A model generated the notes under the pieces. It was not told the DNA's origin, did not search any database, and saw nothing but the letters and a program-made list of their open reading frames with translations. A program made the translations under genes and the position numbers. Below are positions 25,501-35,000 of a stretch of DNA of 64,000 nt, piece by piece. The stretch is from positions 19,199,318 through 19,263,317 of the forward strand of contig NC_052505.1 in NCBI RefSeq assembly GCF_014356525.2, written 5' to 3'. Each line of letters starts with the position of its first letter. Within the stretch, counting starts at the first letter, position 1. This DNA comes from Nilaparvata lugens. Lineage: Eukaryota > Arthropoda > Insecta > Hemiptera > Delphacidae.

Positions 25501-28500
25501 TAAATTAATATCTCAGAAATTTGCTTCTTGTATTCTATAAATAATTGATCTTTCAAATTCTTTCATTAACTTGCAAAACACTTTCTGACTAAGTGTGTAA
25601 GCTTCATCTTACTATAAATTCATTGGGGACAGAAAAAATATTTCGTCAACTTACAATATGCCAATAAATAGAAATAGGTAGAGGTGCAGGAGCATTTATG
25701 AATAATTGAGTTGATTTCAGGGATGCAAACCTTATTCTTTTGCGCCATGCGAACATCATATGGAAGGATCAAGACCACAGTGCGACTCTTTCGGGGATCT
25801 GCCCACACCTGGCTGCAGCTTCAAGTGTCACAACCCTAGCTATGCTCGTGGATACTGGAGTGATCACCATCGAGGTAGGCCTACTTTATCAAGCAATGCT
25901 CTTCATCAAATGCATAATGATCTATAAGTTTCATAATAAGATCTCTTCAAGAAGTATAATTGGAAATTACTGAGATATTACAATTATTCAAATGCTAATC
26001 TATATAATAAGAGAGAGTAGGGTTGTGTTTGTTCGTGTGTTCGCATCAAAACATGTCAACTTGTGGATTGCATACCAGAAAAACGGGAATGATTTAGATC
26101 TCCAAATTTTGCACATAGATTCTAAAAATATCAATCTCGTACAGCTGGAAGCCCAAATTTCAATTTTCCTTCTAGATTTTTCAGAATTAATGTTCAAATC
26201 TATGCTACCGTACATGAAGTTCCATAGGCTACATTATTGCAGCTCAGAAGTGTGTGTTTTTTTATGAGGAGGTTATAATGCTGTTACAAGAGTAATATTT
26301 TCGAACGGTGGTGTAGCGTAACGGTAAAACGCTAACTTACGGAACGATGGATCCTCGGTTCGGACCCCGATTCTTCCCAATTTTTTGTTCTTAATTTTTT
26401 CCCTCGAAACGTATTATTATCAATTATTTTTTGAAGGAATTTGTTTTCATTACAATTGAACTTGGATTTTATCAAATTATTATTTTCAATTTAAAATTTT
26501 GCCACCAGTACAAATGAAATGGACATAGTCTTCATGCTGTAGGCCTATCATTGAATTTCATAAGAAAAACATGAATAGATCACAATAAAATAAGTAATAA
26601 TTTATATTCTTCAGTTATAATGTACTATTAGACACGAATTCGCAGTGAAACGAGTATTTTAGGTATTTTGTTTGGAATTGGGAAAACAAAAGGCTGCCTG
26701 ATTCAAATTGAGGAGGATCTAATCGATACCAAAATTTATTGATGTATTGGAAAAATCGATATGATTCTGTGAGGTTTTCAAGTATTATGTCTTCTTCAGT
26801 TTTCTATACTATAAATGAAGGAAAGAACTGGCTTATACACGTAAGGAATAGGGAATTATGTTTGACGAATCATCACGTCTGAAATATACTCAACTGATTA
26901 ATTTGAAATTTTGCATATAGATTCTTAACTAACCGAGGATGGTTATTTATGCCTATTTTCAGTCCTTCAAGATTTCATTACGTCAAGTTTTCAATTTGTC
27001 ATGCTTCCAGTTGTTGTATAGAAGCAGCTGAACATTTCTTTTAAAAGGGACATTAGATGATAGGTATGATTGGGGATCCTATTCGAATAAAAATAACTGA
27101 TTTTCTTTCGCATCAAAACCGCACCGATTTCTCAAACCGTTCAAAAGTTATTCTCATTCAAAGATACTGATAAATCATGCATCTATCCATCATCTTTACT
27201 ATAATAATGGAAAGAGCTGGTTCATACACGTACGTGATGTAGGAAAATTATGCTTGACACAATATCACGTCTGAACTACTGGACTGATTGATTTGAAATT
27301 TTTCATAAAGATTCTTCATTAACCGAGGATGGTTATAGGCCTATTTTAAAATTTCGAATTTTTTATTACGTCAAGTTTTCATTTTGCAAAGTTTCAAAAT
27401 AGACCCTTGTGAAGTACGGGTTACCTACTAGTGTACTAATAAAAATCATCGAATTTCCATCTAGCTGTTTACCCTGTTGTCAATATTTGCAGAAGGAATT
27501 CGGGGTGATTTACAGCATTTAATTTGGATTTTTGTTTAATAAGAAGTATAATTCTTATTCAATAGTAAATTCAAATAATGCAAGAATGAATTAATTTGAG
27601 AAATGACTCTATTCTTAAGCGATCTAATCAATTTTGAATCTTTAAGGCTGGCCGCTATGGCTTCGTATGAAATGGGCGCTGCTATCCAGAGATTGTCAGT
27701 TTGGTGTAAGGGTAAGCATTCCTAACCGGCAATTAGAAGGTACCGGGTTCGATTCCTGGGCTGACAAATAATTTTTGAATAGGAGCGCTCATCGAATTTC
27801 CATCTAGCGGTTTACCCTGTTGTCAATATTTGCAGTAGCAGAAGTCTTCGGGATGATTTACAGCATTTAATTTGGATTTTCGTTTAGTAAGAAGTATAAT
27901 TCTTATTCAATAGTCAATTTAAAAAATAAAGTAAGAATAAATTCATCTAAGAAATGACTCTCTGAAGCGATCTAATCAGCTTTGAATCTTTATTGCAGTA
28001 ACCGACTTCTACGTTCTGAACTCTACTGAGAAAATTCAACAAGAAATTATGGAACATGGTCCAGTTGAAGCATCATTTGTAGTGTATGAGGATTTTCTAG
28101 CATACAAATCGGGTAAGTAGCTGTTTATTTACCATTAAGAAATTATCCTCTGATTTCTCATGAATTTATCTCTTACCGATTTTTATGGGCCGGTTTCCGA
28201 GCTCGGGATTTAGCTAAGTTCTAGACTTTAAACAGCTGGAGTCAGAAAATTGGCTTTCCGAAATGGGGCGTAGTCGCAGTCATAGACAAAGTCACGTTTA
28301 AATTAAATTTCGAAAAACTAGAGAATCAAACACAACATAAAATAAAGAGAAAATAGTGTAAAGTTTCAGCTATTTTGAATTATTTAGGAATGCTTCATTT
28401 CGTCAAGGAAAAACATTTCCAATTATAGAAATGAGAAAATAAATATCTATTTTGCTGCAACTATTTACTGCGACTACCTCCCGTTTTGAAAAGCCAATTT

Positions 28501-29051
28501 TCTGACTCCAGCTGTTTAAAGTCTAGAGCTTACCTAAATCCCGAGCTCGGAAACCGGCCCTAAATGTTCTGTAACAAAAAATTTAAACTTTAGGCGCTCA
28601 TATCTCAAAAAGTAATGTTTTCCCGAGAAAACTTTTTCATTTTGATAGCTTGATGATAATATACAAATAGAAAAACTTTGAAAAATATCACCAGTAGAAA
28701 GTTTATTTTTAGCCTTTGCACAGCCTTAATTCAACTCAATAGTTTCTAAATTCAATTTCCATTGAATTCATAGGCAAAATTAAAAAAGGTGCCGTTAGTT
28801 TTTCAAGTATAATAATTGTAACTTGACGATTTTCAGGAGTTTACCAGCATTTGATAGGCGAGAAAAAAGGCGGCCATGCAGTGAAGATTATTGGATGGGG
28901 TGAGGAAGGAGGAACTCCTTACTGGCTAGTGGTCAACTCATGGAACTCTGATTGGGGCGAAAAAGGAACATTCAGGATTCTGAGGGGCCGAAACGAGTGC
29001 AATATTGAGAGTTTCATAGTGGCTGGCACTCCAGATATTAGTTATCTATGA
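16513..29051 (+). CDS. Cathepsin B-like cysteine protease (six coding exons)
   Basis: Papain-family (C1A) endopeptidase/dipeptidyl carboxypeptidase, normally lysosomal or secreted into the gut in insects. Exons: 16513-16641, 19964-20167, 22089-22289, 25721-25874, 27999-28112, 28837-29051. All junctions are GT/AG and phases agree, giving 338 residues, normal for cathepsin B. Seen: signal peptide about 1-17 ([17 protein letters not shown]); propeptide to about 81 with STWKARRNF; mature start about residue 82 ([11 protein letters not shown]); oxyanion Gln104; catalytic Cys110 in [20 protein letters not shown] at 143-154; occluding loop Cys188-Cys199 with His190-His191; catalytic His281 ([11 protein letters not shown]) and Asn301 (NSWNSDWG). 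After the active-site Cys it reads CGSCWAVAAAEA where the usual form has AFGA. The start is the only ATG preceding the signal peptide, just after an acceptor. Introns carry a SINE, hairpins and MITEs. Confidence 0.95.
16733..17745. mobile_element. Dispersed element with CACCGAGCTTCGCTCGTTA start (family H), interrupted by SINE
   Basis: Starts GGCACCGAGCTTCGCTCG and ends AATTGCTCGCTTAATATAAT. A copy at 32990-33388 matches both ends and the GAGACCTAGTGCAATCGAAT block. This copy contains the SINE at 17177-17431. Located in cathepsin intron 1; non-coding. Confidence 0.75.
17177..17431 (-). mobile_element. tRNA-derived SINE with target-site duplication
   Basis: The - strand starts GGAGTGGCCGTAGTCGAGTG, with an A-box-like TAGTCGAGTGG and a B-box GGTTCAAATCC about 40 bp further on: an RNA polymerase III head. 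A body with CGTTAAGCCGTCGGTCCCGG and a tail of (ATT)n repeats at 17177-17192 follow. The heptamer TCTCGCT occurs directly on both sides (17170-17176, 17432-17438), extendable to an imperfect 10 bp. The 92-codon ORF across it is not a gene. Confidence 0.9.
17808..17978. mobile_element. Hairpin element with ~75-bp arms and TTGAAACATATACGGT motif
   Basis: Arms GTCTAATAATATCACGAATT... are inverted around a ~30-bp spacer. One arm reads CTGATTATGACACC ATA GGTGTTGAAAC on the - strand (17878-17842), the other is at 17897-17933 on +. GACACC/GGTGTT can pair as a stem. Confidence 0.85.
18008..18173. repeat. Exact 83-bp tandem duplication
   Basis: Two head-to-tail copies start AAAATAATTTTCCAAC at 18008 and 18091. 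I see no differences, so the duplication is recent or an assembly duplication. Confidence 0.9.
18488..18758. mobile_element. Hairpin element with ~115-bp arms
   Basis: Left arm from ATAGTACCCTTTTTGAAATT; right arm ends AATTTCCAAAAAGTTACTAT. Each arm has CTGAAGATGGT...CTGAAACTAGTTGT (18577-18544 on -, 18671-18703 on +). In cathepsin intron 1. Confidence 0.85.
19750..19876. mobile_element. Decayed relative of the TAGTACCC hairpin elements
   Basis: Short arms TAGTACCTACCCTTTGAAAT and ATTTCAAAGAGTACTATA are inverted; inside, TTAAGAATATAAATTATAA pairs with its complement. It resembles 18488-18758 with the centre deleted. The intron stretch 18760-19750 shows nothing else. Confidence 0.6.
20490..21290. 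mobile_element. CCGTGCTCCGC-family fragment interrupted by a large foldback element
   Basis: The family sequence seen at 400-640 is split: TCGGTAGTATGAGAATCTTT is on the left, and TCAGTTCAGTAGTTTAGACG resumes at about 21198. Between lies 20572-21196, with ~300-bp inverted arms from GGCTGTGCAAAGGCTAAAAA to its complement, flanked by TCAA and TTAA. A one-armed fragment of the same foldback family lies at 28563-28730. Confidence 0.75.
21396..22037. mobile_element. Foldback element with ~200-bp arms just upstream of cathepsin exon 3
   Basis: Left arm about 21435-21665 and right arm about 21850-22037 are inverted. Shared blocks include GACAAAGCTAGAAAAAA, ACAAAATGGCGGCCATTTAA and ACTGAGATATGGCAGC/GGCTGCCTTATCTCAGT. 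It ends about 50 bp before the exon 3 acceptor, so the transcript would carry a long hairpin there. Confidence 0.8.
22440..22855 (+). pseudogene. C-terminal fragment of a non-LTR reverse transcriptase
   Basis: The + strand encodes [20 protein letters not shown] and [21 protein letters not shown], typical of the region after the RT domain in CR1/jockey-group elements. A stop and deletion (about 22710) precede [18 protein letters not shown] and [12 protein letters not shown], then a stop. Decayed 5'-truncated copy in cathepsin intron 3. Confidence 0.75.
22941..23876. repeat. Segmental tandem duplication (~478 bp unit) carrying MITE B
   Basis: 22941-23400 and 23419-23876 are near-identical, each beginning TTTGAGAGCTGA. 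Each contains the block AAATAAAGTTTACTGATATA and a complete MITE B (23114-23389 and 23592-23867) at the same offset. Since the MITE is in both, duplication followed MITE insertion. Confidence 0.85.
24095..24246. mobile_element. Short MITE with CCCGGTTGCACAACAGCCGG ends
   Basis: Same family as 3489-3599, with both ends intact and central GAACCAATCAGAGAAG with its complement. Cathepsin intron 3. Between 24250 and 24950 the only notable item is an AATAAAATCATA plus (TTTA)n tail near 24780, probably an old LINE 3' end. Confidence 0.85.
24951..25315. mobile_element. MITE family A, long subtype
   Basis: Ends TGAGGTCCACATTATAATGG and ATGGACCTCACTATAG. It carries GATACCGGTGTATC, a TGTTCATTCTTGTTTAGAAT block and ACGATCTGGCAACG, shared with 47971-48328, 34070-34880 and 55205-55600. 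Cathepsin intron 3, about 400 bp before exon 4. Confidence 0.85.
25992..27440. mobile_element. Composite dispersed element with tRNA-like insert
   Basis: Starts CTAATCTATATAATAAGAGA and ends near GAAGTACGGGTTACC. Its 3' two-thirds repeat the block seen at 400-640 twice (about 26700-27000 and 27190-27430). It holds no intact coding sequence; the ORFs at its start are incidental. Fills most of cathepsin intron 4. Confidence 0.55.
26306..26378 (+). repeat. tRNA-like (A box/B box) sequence, SINE head or tRNA pseudogene
   Basis: TAGCGTAACGG fits an A box and GGTTCGGACCC a B box, 43 bases apart. The acceptor arms do not pair, so it is not a functional tRNA gene. It sits in the composite element of cathepsin intron 4. 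Confidence 0.5.
27447..27998. repeat. Duplicated ~200-bp intron segment flanking a tRNA-like sequence
   Basis: CATCGAATTTCCATCTAGC begins copy 1 (27447-27645) and copy 2 (27790-27994). They stay alignable through GATTTACAGCATTTAATTTG to TGAATCTTTA. Copy 2 runs into the functional exon 5 acceptor (TTATTGCAG); copy 1 diverges exactly there (TTTAAGGCTGG). About 145 bp with the tRNA-like sequence lies between. Confidence 0.85.
27694..27766 (+). tRNA. tRNA-like sequence, probable pseudogene or SINE head (Ala-GGC-like anticodon)
   Basis: 73 bases with all 7 acceptor pairs possible (TGTCAGT with GCTGACA), a 5-bp T stem (CCGGG/CCTGG) around TTCGATT, and an A box TGGTGTAAGGG. The anticodon stem has only 4 pairs around loop CCGGCAA (position 33 is C rather than U), and the D stem is poor. 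It lies inside a protein-gene intron between duplicated segments, which favours a tRNA-derived transposon over a working tRNA. Confidence 0.4.
28188..28562. mobile_element. MITE with GGGCCGGTTTCCGAGCTCGG ends
   Basis: Terminal inverted repeats of about 95 bp: GGGCCGGTTTCCGAGCTCGG on the left, CCGAGCTCGGAAACCGGCCC on the right, and inside both GACTTTAAACAGCTGGAGTC. It is followed at once by a fragment (28563-28730) of the foldback family at 20572-21196. Cathepsin intron 5. Confidence 0.9.
28563..28730. repeat. One-armed fragment of the GGCTGTGCAAAGG foldback family
   Basis: Matches the right arm of 20572-21196 from AATGTTCTGT to TTAGCCTTTGCACAGCCTTAA, with a ~16-bp deletion after AAAAAGTAATG. 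Confidence 0.8.
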
Positions 29052-29110
29052 ATTTAATTGATTAGCGGATTTCATCAGATAATACTAAGAAACTGTAGAT
29101 CATATATTAC

Positions 29111-29116
29111 AATAAA
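29111..29116 (+). terminator. Polyadenylation signal AATAAA of the cathepsin B gene
   Basis: First AATAAA after the stop codon, 60 bases downstream, in an AT-rich 3' UTR. Short repeated blocks around ACTATAAAAAACT(T/A) follow at 29120-29270. Confidence 0.6.
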
Positions 29117-29349
29117 AACTTTATAGTAATAAAGTTTTAATATTTATAAAACTTTATAACCATTACTATAAAAACTTTTGTAATAAATGCTTAACTCAAA
29201 CAAATGTCTTAATAATACTTTAGATAGCATTACTATAAAAAACTACTGTAATAAATGCTCAACTCAAACAAATGTATGTTGTTCAATCAATATGTTGTTA
29301 AATTCATCTTGGAATACAGGATGCTTGGGAAACTAAGAAACCTAATATT

Positions 29350-29981
29350 AAGGTGCGTACAGACTTATGCGCCACGAACACTTGCATTCAAGTTTTCATC
29401 AGCTGATGTTATGCTTGGTATATCCGTATTTGTACAGAAGCAGTAAGATACAGTTATAATAAATAGCATATAAGGTTATAATAAGCTTATATATAGGGTA
29501 ATTGACCGAGCGAAGTGAGGTCTAAGATTCAAGTCGACGGTTTGGCATTTCTCTTAATGTTTAAATGTTTATATGTTGCGCATTTACGGCAAAACGCGGT
29601 AATAGATTTTCATGAAATTTGACAGGTATGTTCCTTTTTTAATTGCGCGTCGACGTATATTCAAGGTTTTTGGAAATTTTGCATTTCAAGGATAATATGA
29701 AAGGAAAAAGGAGCCTCCTTCATACGCCAATATTAAAGTGAAAATCAGACTATAGAATTATTCATCATAAATCAGCTGACAAGTGATTACACAGATGTGT
29801 GGAGAAGCCAGTCTATTGCTGTATTTCTATAAGGTCTATAGTTTCAATCAGGTACTTGTGGATGAGAATACTGCGTGAGGTCTACTGTTCACAGAACTAC
29901 TAGTAAGGTTATAATAAGCATATCGTCAGCTGATGAAAAGTGAAATGCGCGTGTTCGTGGCGCATAAGTCTGTACGCACCT
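29350..29981. mobile_element. MITE family F interrupted by element A
   Basis: Left end AGGTGCGTACAGACTTATGC and right end GCATAAGTCTGTACGCACCT are perfect inverts, with subterminal CGCCACGAACAC. The centre is split by 29499-29910. Without the insertion the MITE is about 220 bp, the size of the relative at 30330-30541. Confidence 0.85.
29499..29910. mobile_element. Element A (GACCGAGCGAAGTGAGGTCT), copy 1
   Basis: Starts TTGACCGAGCGAAGTGAGGT, has AAGTCGACGGTTTGGCATTT and AATTGCGCGTCGACGTATAT, and ends CAGAACTACTAGTAA. Copies at 34289-34704 and, inverted, at 41197-41598 share both boundaries. No coding sequence and no terminal inverted repeat; class undetermined (a CTAG end might suggest a Helitron, but a TC start is lacking). 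Confidence 0.8.
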
Positions 29982-30099
29982 TTAGGCTAGGCGCACACCA
30001 GTTAATCAAGACGAGACAAGACAAGACATGATCAGACACGTTCAGTCACAATACTTCACATAGTTGCTTATGGAGACATGTCTAATTGCCTAGCCTTAG
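29982..30099. mobile_element. GGCTAGG-family MITE, internally deleted copy
   Basis: Has the left end TTTAGGCTAGGCGCACACCA and short right end GCCTAGCCTTA, but most of the right arm is missing compared with 2623-2821. It abuts the family F MITE on its left. Confidence 0.7.
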
Positions 30100-30290
30100 G
30101 CTGGTCACACACCGATTAGTCAAGACAAGACTAGTCACGTTTAGTCACAATACTTCACATTGCTGCTTATGTCGCAGCACACACTGATTAGTCATTGCAA
30201 TTAGACATGACTCCATAAGCAGCTATGTGAAGTATTGTGACTAAACGTGACTAGTCTTGTCTTGACTAATCGGTGTGTGACCAGCCTTTA
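30099..30290. mobile_element. GGCTGGTCACACACC MITE (relative of the GGCTAGG family)
   Basis: Perfect ends GGCTGGTCACACACCGATTA and TAATCGGTGTGTGACCAGCC. The interior resembles the GGCTAGG MITEs (CACAATACTTCACAT), but the terminal repeats have a distinct subtype sequence. Confidence 0.85.
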
Positions 30291-30329
30291 GGTGTGTTAT
30301 TTATTATTATTTTAATTATTTACGCGCCG

Positions 30330-30541
30330 CGAACACGAGCAATTCACTTTTCATCAGCTGATTATAACTGTATTTGTACAGAAGCAGTAAGATACAGATA
30401 TAATAAGCATATCGTCAGCGGTTGTAAAGTGATATGCTTATTATATCTGTATCTCACTGCTTCTGTACAAATACATATATAATCAGCTAATGAATAGTGA
30501 ATTGCTCGTGTTCGCGGCGCGTAAATCTGTACGCACCTATA
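30330..30541. mobile_element. MITE family F, second local copy
   Basis: Arms TACGCGCCGCGAACACGAGC and GCTCGTGTTCGCGGCGCGTA are inverted, followed by GTACGCACCTA. Interior ACAGAAGCAGTAAGATACAG and its complement make almost the whole unit a hairpin. The region 30541-31270 downstream shows no gene. Confidence 0.8.
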
Positions 30542-31272
30542 GAAGCATAAAAGCTATAGTACAGTACGCGTCCCGTAGCTTTGGCTCCGTGACTTTGAAA
30601 CGGCATATAGGCAAGGTATGGTTTGCGGGGTAATATTCACGGCTTGACAAAACATCATGCTTCAGAGACCCTAGATCACTAGATGGAGGAAGCTCCCTAC
30701 CTACACACAGAGATTCTTCATGAATGAGAGAGTTGCAACGTATCACCAAAAATGGACAGAGCATGTTAAACGAATGTCAGCTGATAGGCTGTGTTGGGCT
30801 AAAAGGACGTAACGGGTCCGTATCACAGAGACAAGTTCTCACAGAGACAAGTAGTGTTTTTGAACGATATTAGTGTCACAGAGACAAGTTTCATAGGAAC
30901 AAGTATTTCTATAAATGGCAGTCTTACCGGAACAAGAACTGAATAGAATGTGTTATTGAAGAATTAATACGTCTATTGATAAACACAAAACATTTATTGA
31001 AATTTGCCATACTGTATTGTTTCAGGCAGAATGCAATTCTTGCGTAATTTTAATAAAATAGACAAATATATAAAATATTGTAGATAGGCTACAATCTGCA
31101 AAATTAAAATAGTTTGAAAGTCATAAAATTGAGATAAATTATCAATTAACACAAAACATGACAATACATAAATAAGTCCCATTTGACTTGTACGTACTTG
31201 ACTAGATAATTTATCACATTATATCACTAGGACGGACGGATGTATTGTATTCTATGAACAATATCTTAAATA

Positions 31273-31278
31273 TTTATT
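31273..31278 (-). terminator. Polyadenylation signal for the FAM149-like gene
   Basis: AATAAA on the - strand 61 bases after the TAG stop at 31341-31339; the first such hexamer downstream of the last exon. Confidence 0.5.
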
Positions 31279-31338
31279 TCTGTTAAAAATAGTATAGGCT
31301 CACATAAGCTCGACGAAAGCGTAATTTTTCAGCTTGTC

Positions 31339-32037
31339 CTACTTCCAGTATATTCCATTTATCTTCGAGCGCCAACCTCCGTTCATGCTTTCGTTCACGG
31401 ACACATGATTCTTACCTGCAACGGAAATAATTTTTTGAAAATTGGCAAAATTCACTGAATCTGCAATGTGTCAGTATTTAAGCCATACTTTTTCAATTCA
31501 ATTCAATTTATTTGCCATATATACAAGATTTATACAATTACAAATTCACATAATAATTTGGGTACATCATACAGAAATTCAGAATATACTCTACTCTAGA
31601 AATAATAAAAATAAATTAGATATAACATAACTGAAATCCCAGTTGTACTCATTTTACCAGCAATAATTGCTAGCAGAGACACGTTTCTGATCGCTAGCAA
31701 TGAGTTCAGTTCAAAACATTGCAAGATTTTTTTTTGACTGAAACACAAAAAAGAAAATTGTTGAAATTCACAAAATCACAATTTTATTTTAGGTATTCAC
31801 CAAATCAATCTATTATGTGTAATTTTATGATTAAAAGTCTATTTTAAAAAATATTCTAGTTTTTACCCATTCATCAATATCTTTTGTAAGTTTTTTGTTT
31901 ATTTTATGGGTGAATAAGTTTAAGGGAATCATATTAATCAGCATACTGCAGAGTTGTGTTCATACTGTCTTCTACTTACTGAAAGTCTGGAGAATCTGAC
32001 CATGAATTTCATATATATATATATATATAATATATAT

Positions 32038-32075
<38 letters not shown>

Positions 32076-35000
32076 ATACTATATTTTCAATGTATAGAGT
32101 ATAGAGTTCTGATCTCAGAAAACTAAATTATTTGTTTCAAAGAATTCCTACACAATTATAGAGTTCTTCCATATAATCATTTAGTGTCACGTGGAGAAAA
32201 TATAGCATAAGAGGATATAACATAGTATAGGGATGGATGTATTCTATGTATTTCGGACGGAAATATTATTCTATGAACAATATCTCGAATATTTATTTCT
32301 GTTAAAAATAGTATAGGCTCACATAAGCTCGACGAAAGAGTAATTTTTCAGCGTGTGATACATAGTATAGGGTGTTTATGTTCCAAATTTCACAGTTAAC
32401 TGAAGCCGATAGACTTAGTGCTGGTTGCACAAAAGCCGGTTAAATTTTAATCCTGATTAATTCCAGTAGAACCAATCAGATAAGCCATCTTTTTGAAATG
32501 GTCTTCTCTGATTTGGTTCACGTGAAATTAATCAGGGTTAAAATTTAACCGGCTTTTGTGCAACCGGGCCTCAGTAGTTATTTTTCGGGAAGCTATGTGA
32601 CGCTGGCAGTTTCTCATTCTGTACCATTCTTACACTCTCACCCGGCCAAAACATTAATAATAGACATCAGTCGACAGTGAGTAATCGGCTTGAGATTTGG
32701 AACATAAACCACCAATATCATGGGGTATCTTCTTATGGTATATTTTCTCTATGCTTAAATTCACCAGCACTCAAAATTTTTCAAGTGTGCAAATAATGGC
32801 CACTTATCCAGCTCAAGTTGTTCTTTGCCATATTGAAATTGAATATTTATTTTATTAATTTGTATGTAATTAATTTCATGGCAAATGAAAGAATTAGAAT
32901 TATCAATCAAAGCTATGCAAGGATTAAGACAAATTTAAATAATAAGTTCTTCATTAAACAAGAGGTTGTCTATTTAAAACCGAATATCGGGGCACCAAGC
33001 TTCGCTCGTTATTTTTATTTACTGATAAACAAAGCACAATTCTCCAAAATGATCGTGTTTATATTTTACAGCTGGCTATAAATCAGCTTATGAATTTCGG
33101 GGATACGATATTTTGATTTTCCACAGAATCACTCGCTCACTTTTTACTATCCACAGACGACGATAATCTCAGCTGTTTCAGCCAAGGATGAATATTATCC
33201 TTTTAATGTCGTTCAGCGAGTTTTCCCAAGGATGAGACCTAGTGCAATCGAATTTTTATATCATGAACCTACTATGTTCCGAATTTCGTGAAATTGTTGG
33301 AGCCGTTTTCGAGATCCGTTGAACATAAATAACCAGATATAAAAATATAAACAGACATACAGAAATTGATCGCTTAATATAATAGGATATTACATTAAAT
33401 AATATTAAAATAATGGCTTACCATAATTATTATTATTGTTGGGCGAGATCTGATTCTGTAGCCACTGGTGGGCCAACTCCATGCGAACAGCTAGATTCTC
33501 TTTGGCTTCCAATTTATCCAGCGGTTGCAGGCAATGCATGTTCTGTAACTGGTTATTCAAGAAACGTTTTAGTTCATTCACTTTCCAAAAAAGTCAAACA
33601 TTTTTTTTTACATTATCATAAAAAGAAATTTATAGAACGTAATTGCATCATCTTTGGATAATAATTAATAATCAGAGTATTTTAATGCTACTTGAATTGT
33701 TTAATTTTTATAGAAATTACTAGTTCCTCTTTATAGTTTTTGACACTTGAAAATGGCATGAAAATGAGTGCTCGAAACTAGTTGTGCTCATAAAGAAGAT
33801 TACAAAGAGGGTATTTGTAATTTCTATGATAATTAATAATCAGAGATATTTCTCCTTTCCACATCAATAAATCTTTATGAAACGTTTTCACGGTTTACAG
33901 CTACTTAGTTTCATGAGTCATGAGAGATTATGTAAGGACTACATAATATAGGAATTATCAAATTATAGAAGAACTAGATTTAAAAAATCCTGATACAGTT
34001 TCTAGTGAGATGTGTTATTTAAAACATCATGAAGCACTGATAGAGTACAAAAGATTGTGAACTACAGGGAGATTTACATGATAATGGCAGTGGAAAAAGA
34101 TAGAAGAACAGCGTAGCCGATTCTCTGCCTTGCCACTGCCTTCTATATTATAGCTGATACCGGTATATCTGATGTAATATTATCTGTTCATTCTTGTATA
34201 AAATGATCAATAATATTTCATCTGCCAAGAAAATATGTTTTTCAATTAACAAATTATAAATTTTCACGATTGAGATGAAATATTTTGTTAATTGACCGAG
34301 CGAAGTGAGGTCTAAGATTCAAGTCGACGGTTTGGCATTTCTCTTAATGTTTAAATGTTTGAATGTTTATATGTTGCGCATTTACGGCGAAACGCGGTAA
34401 TAGATTTTCATGAAATTTGACAGGTATGTTCCTTTTTTAATTGCGCGTCGACGTATATACAAGGTTTTTGGAAATTTTGCAATTCAAGGATAATATAAAA
34501 GGAAAAAGGAGCCTCCTTCATACGCCAATATCAGAGTAAAAATCAGACTATAGAATTATTCATCATAAATCAGCTGACAAGTGATTACACAGATGTGTGG
34601 AGAAGCCAGTCTATTGCTGTATTTCCATAAGGTCTATAGTTTCAATCAGATACTTGTGGATGAGAATACTGCGTGAGGTCTACTGTTCACAGAACTACTA
34701 GTAAATTATATTTCTACATTGTTATATTTCTACATTGTTATATTTCTACATTGTTATATTTCTACAAGGACGATCTGGAAACGGTGCATGGGTAGAAAAG
34801 GATAGTGCTATCTGCTTTGTCGAATGATAGACAATAATAGTAACACCAATGCACAGCCATTATAACATGGACCACAGTATATCACATTGATAATGTTCTA
34901 GTTCTTTTACCAGATGCTTTGATTGCCAACAATGCCCCGACTCTTAAAAAAATGAGTTTTAGAATGTCTTACACTGGAATATCTACCTTATTTGGTAATG

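Noticed and set aside
25740..25973. 77-codon + strand frame
   Set aside because: Out of frame with cathepsin exon 4 and runs through its donor into the intron.
26306..26378. Functional tRNA gene
   Set aside because: Acceptor arms do not pair; only the A and B boxes are tRNA-like.
33413..33661. 82-codon + strand frame
   Set aside because: Antisense to FAM149 exon 8, whose splice sites and phase match exon 9 on the - strand.
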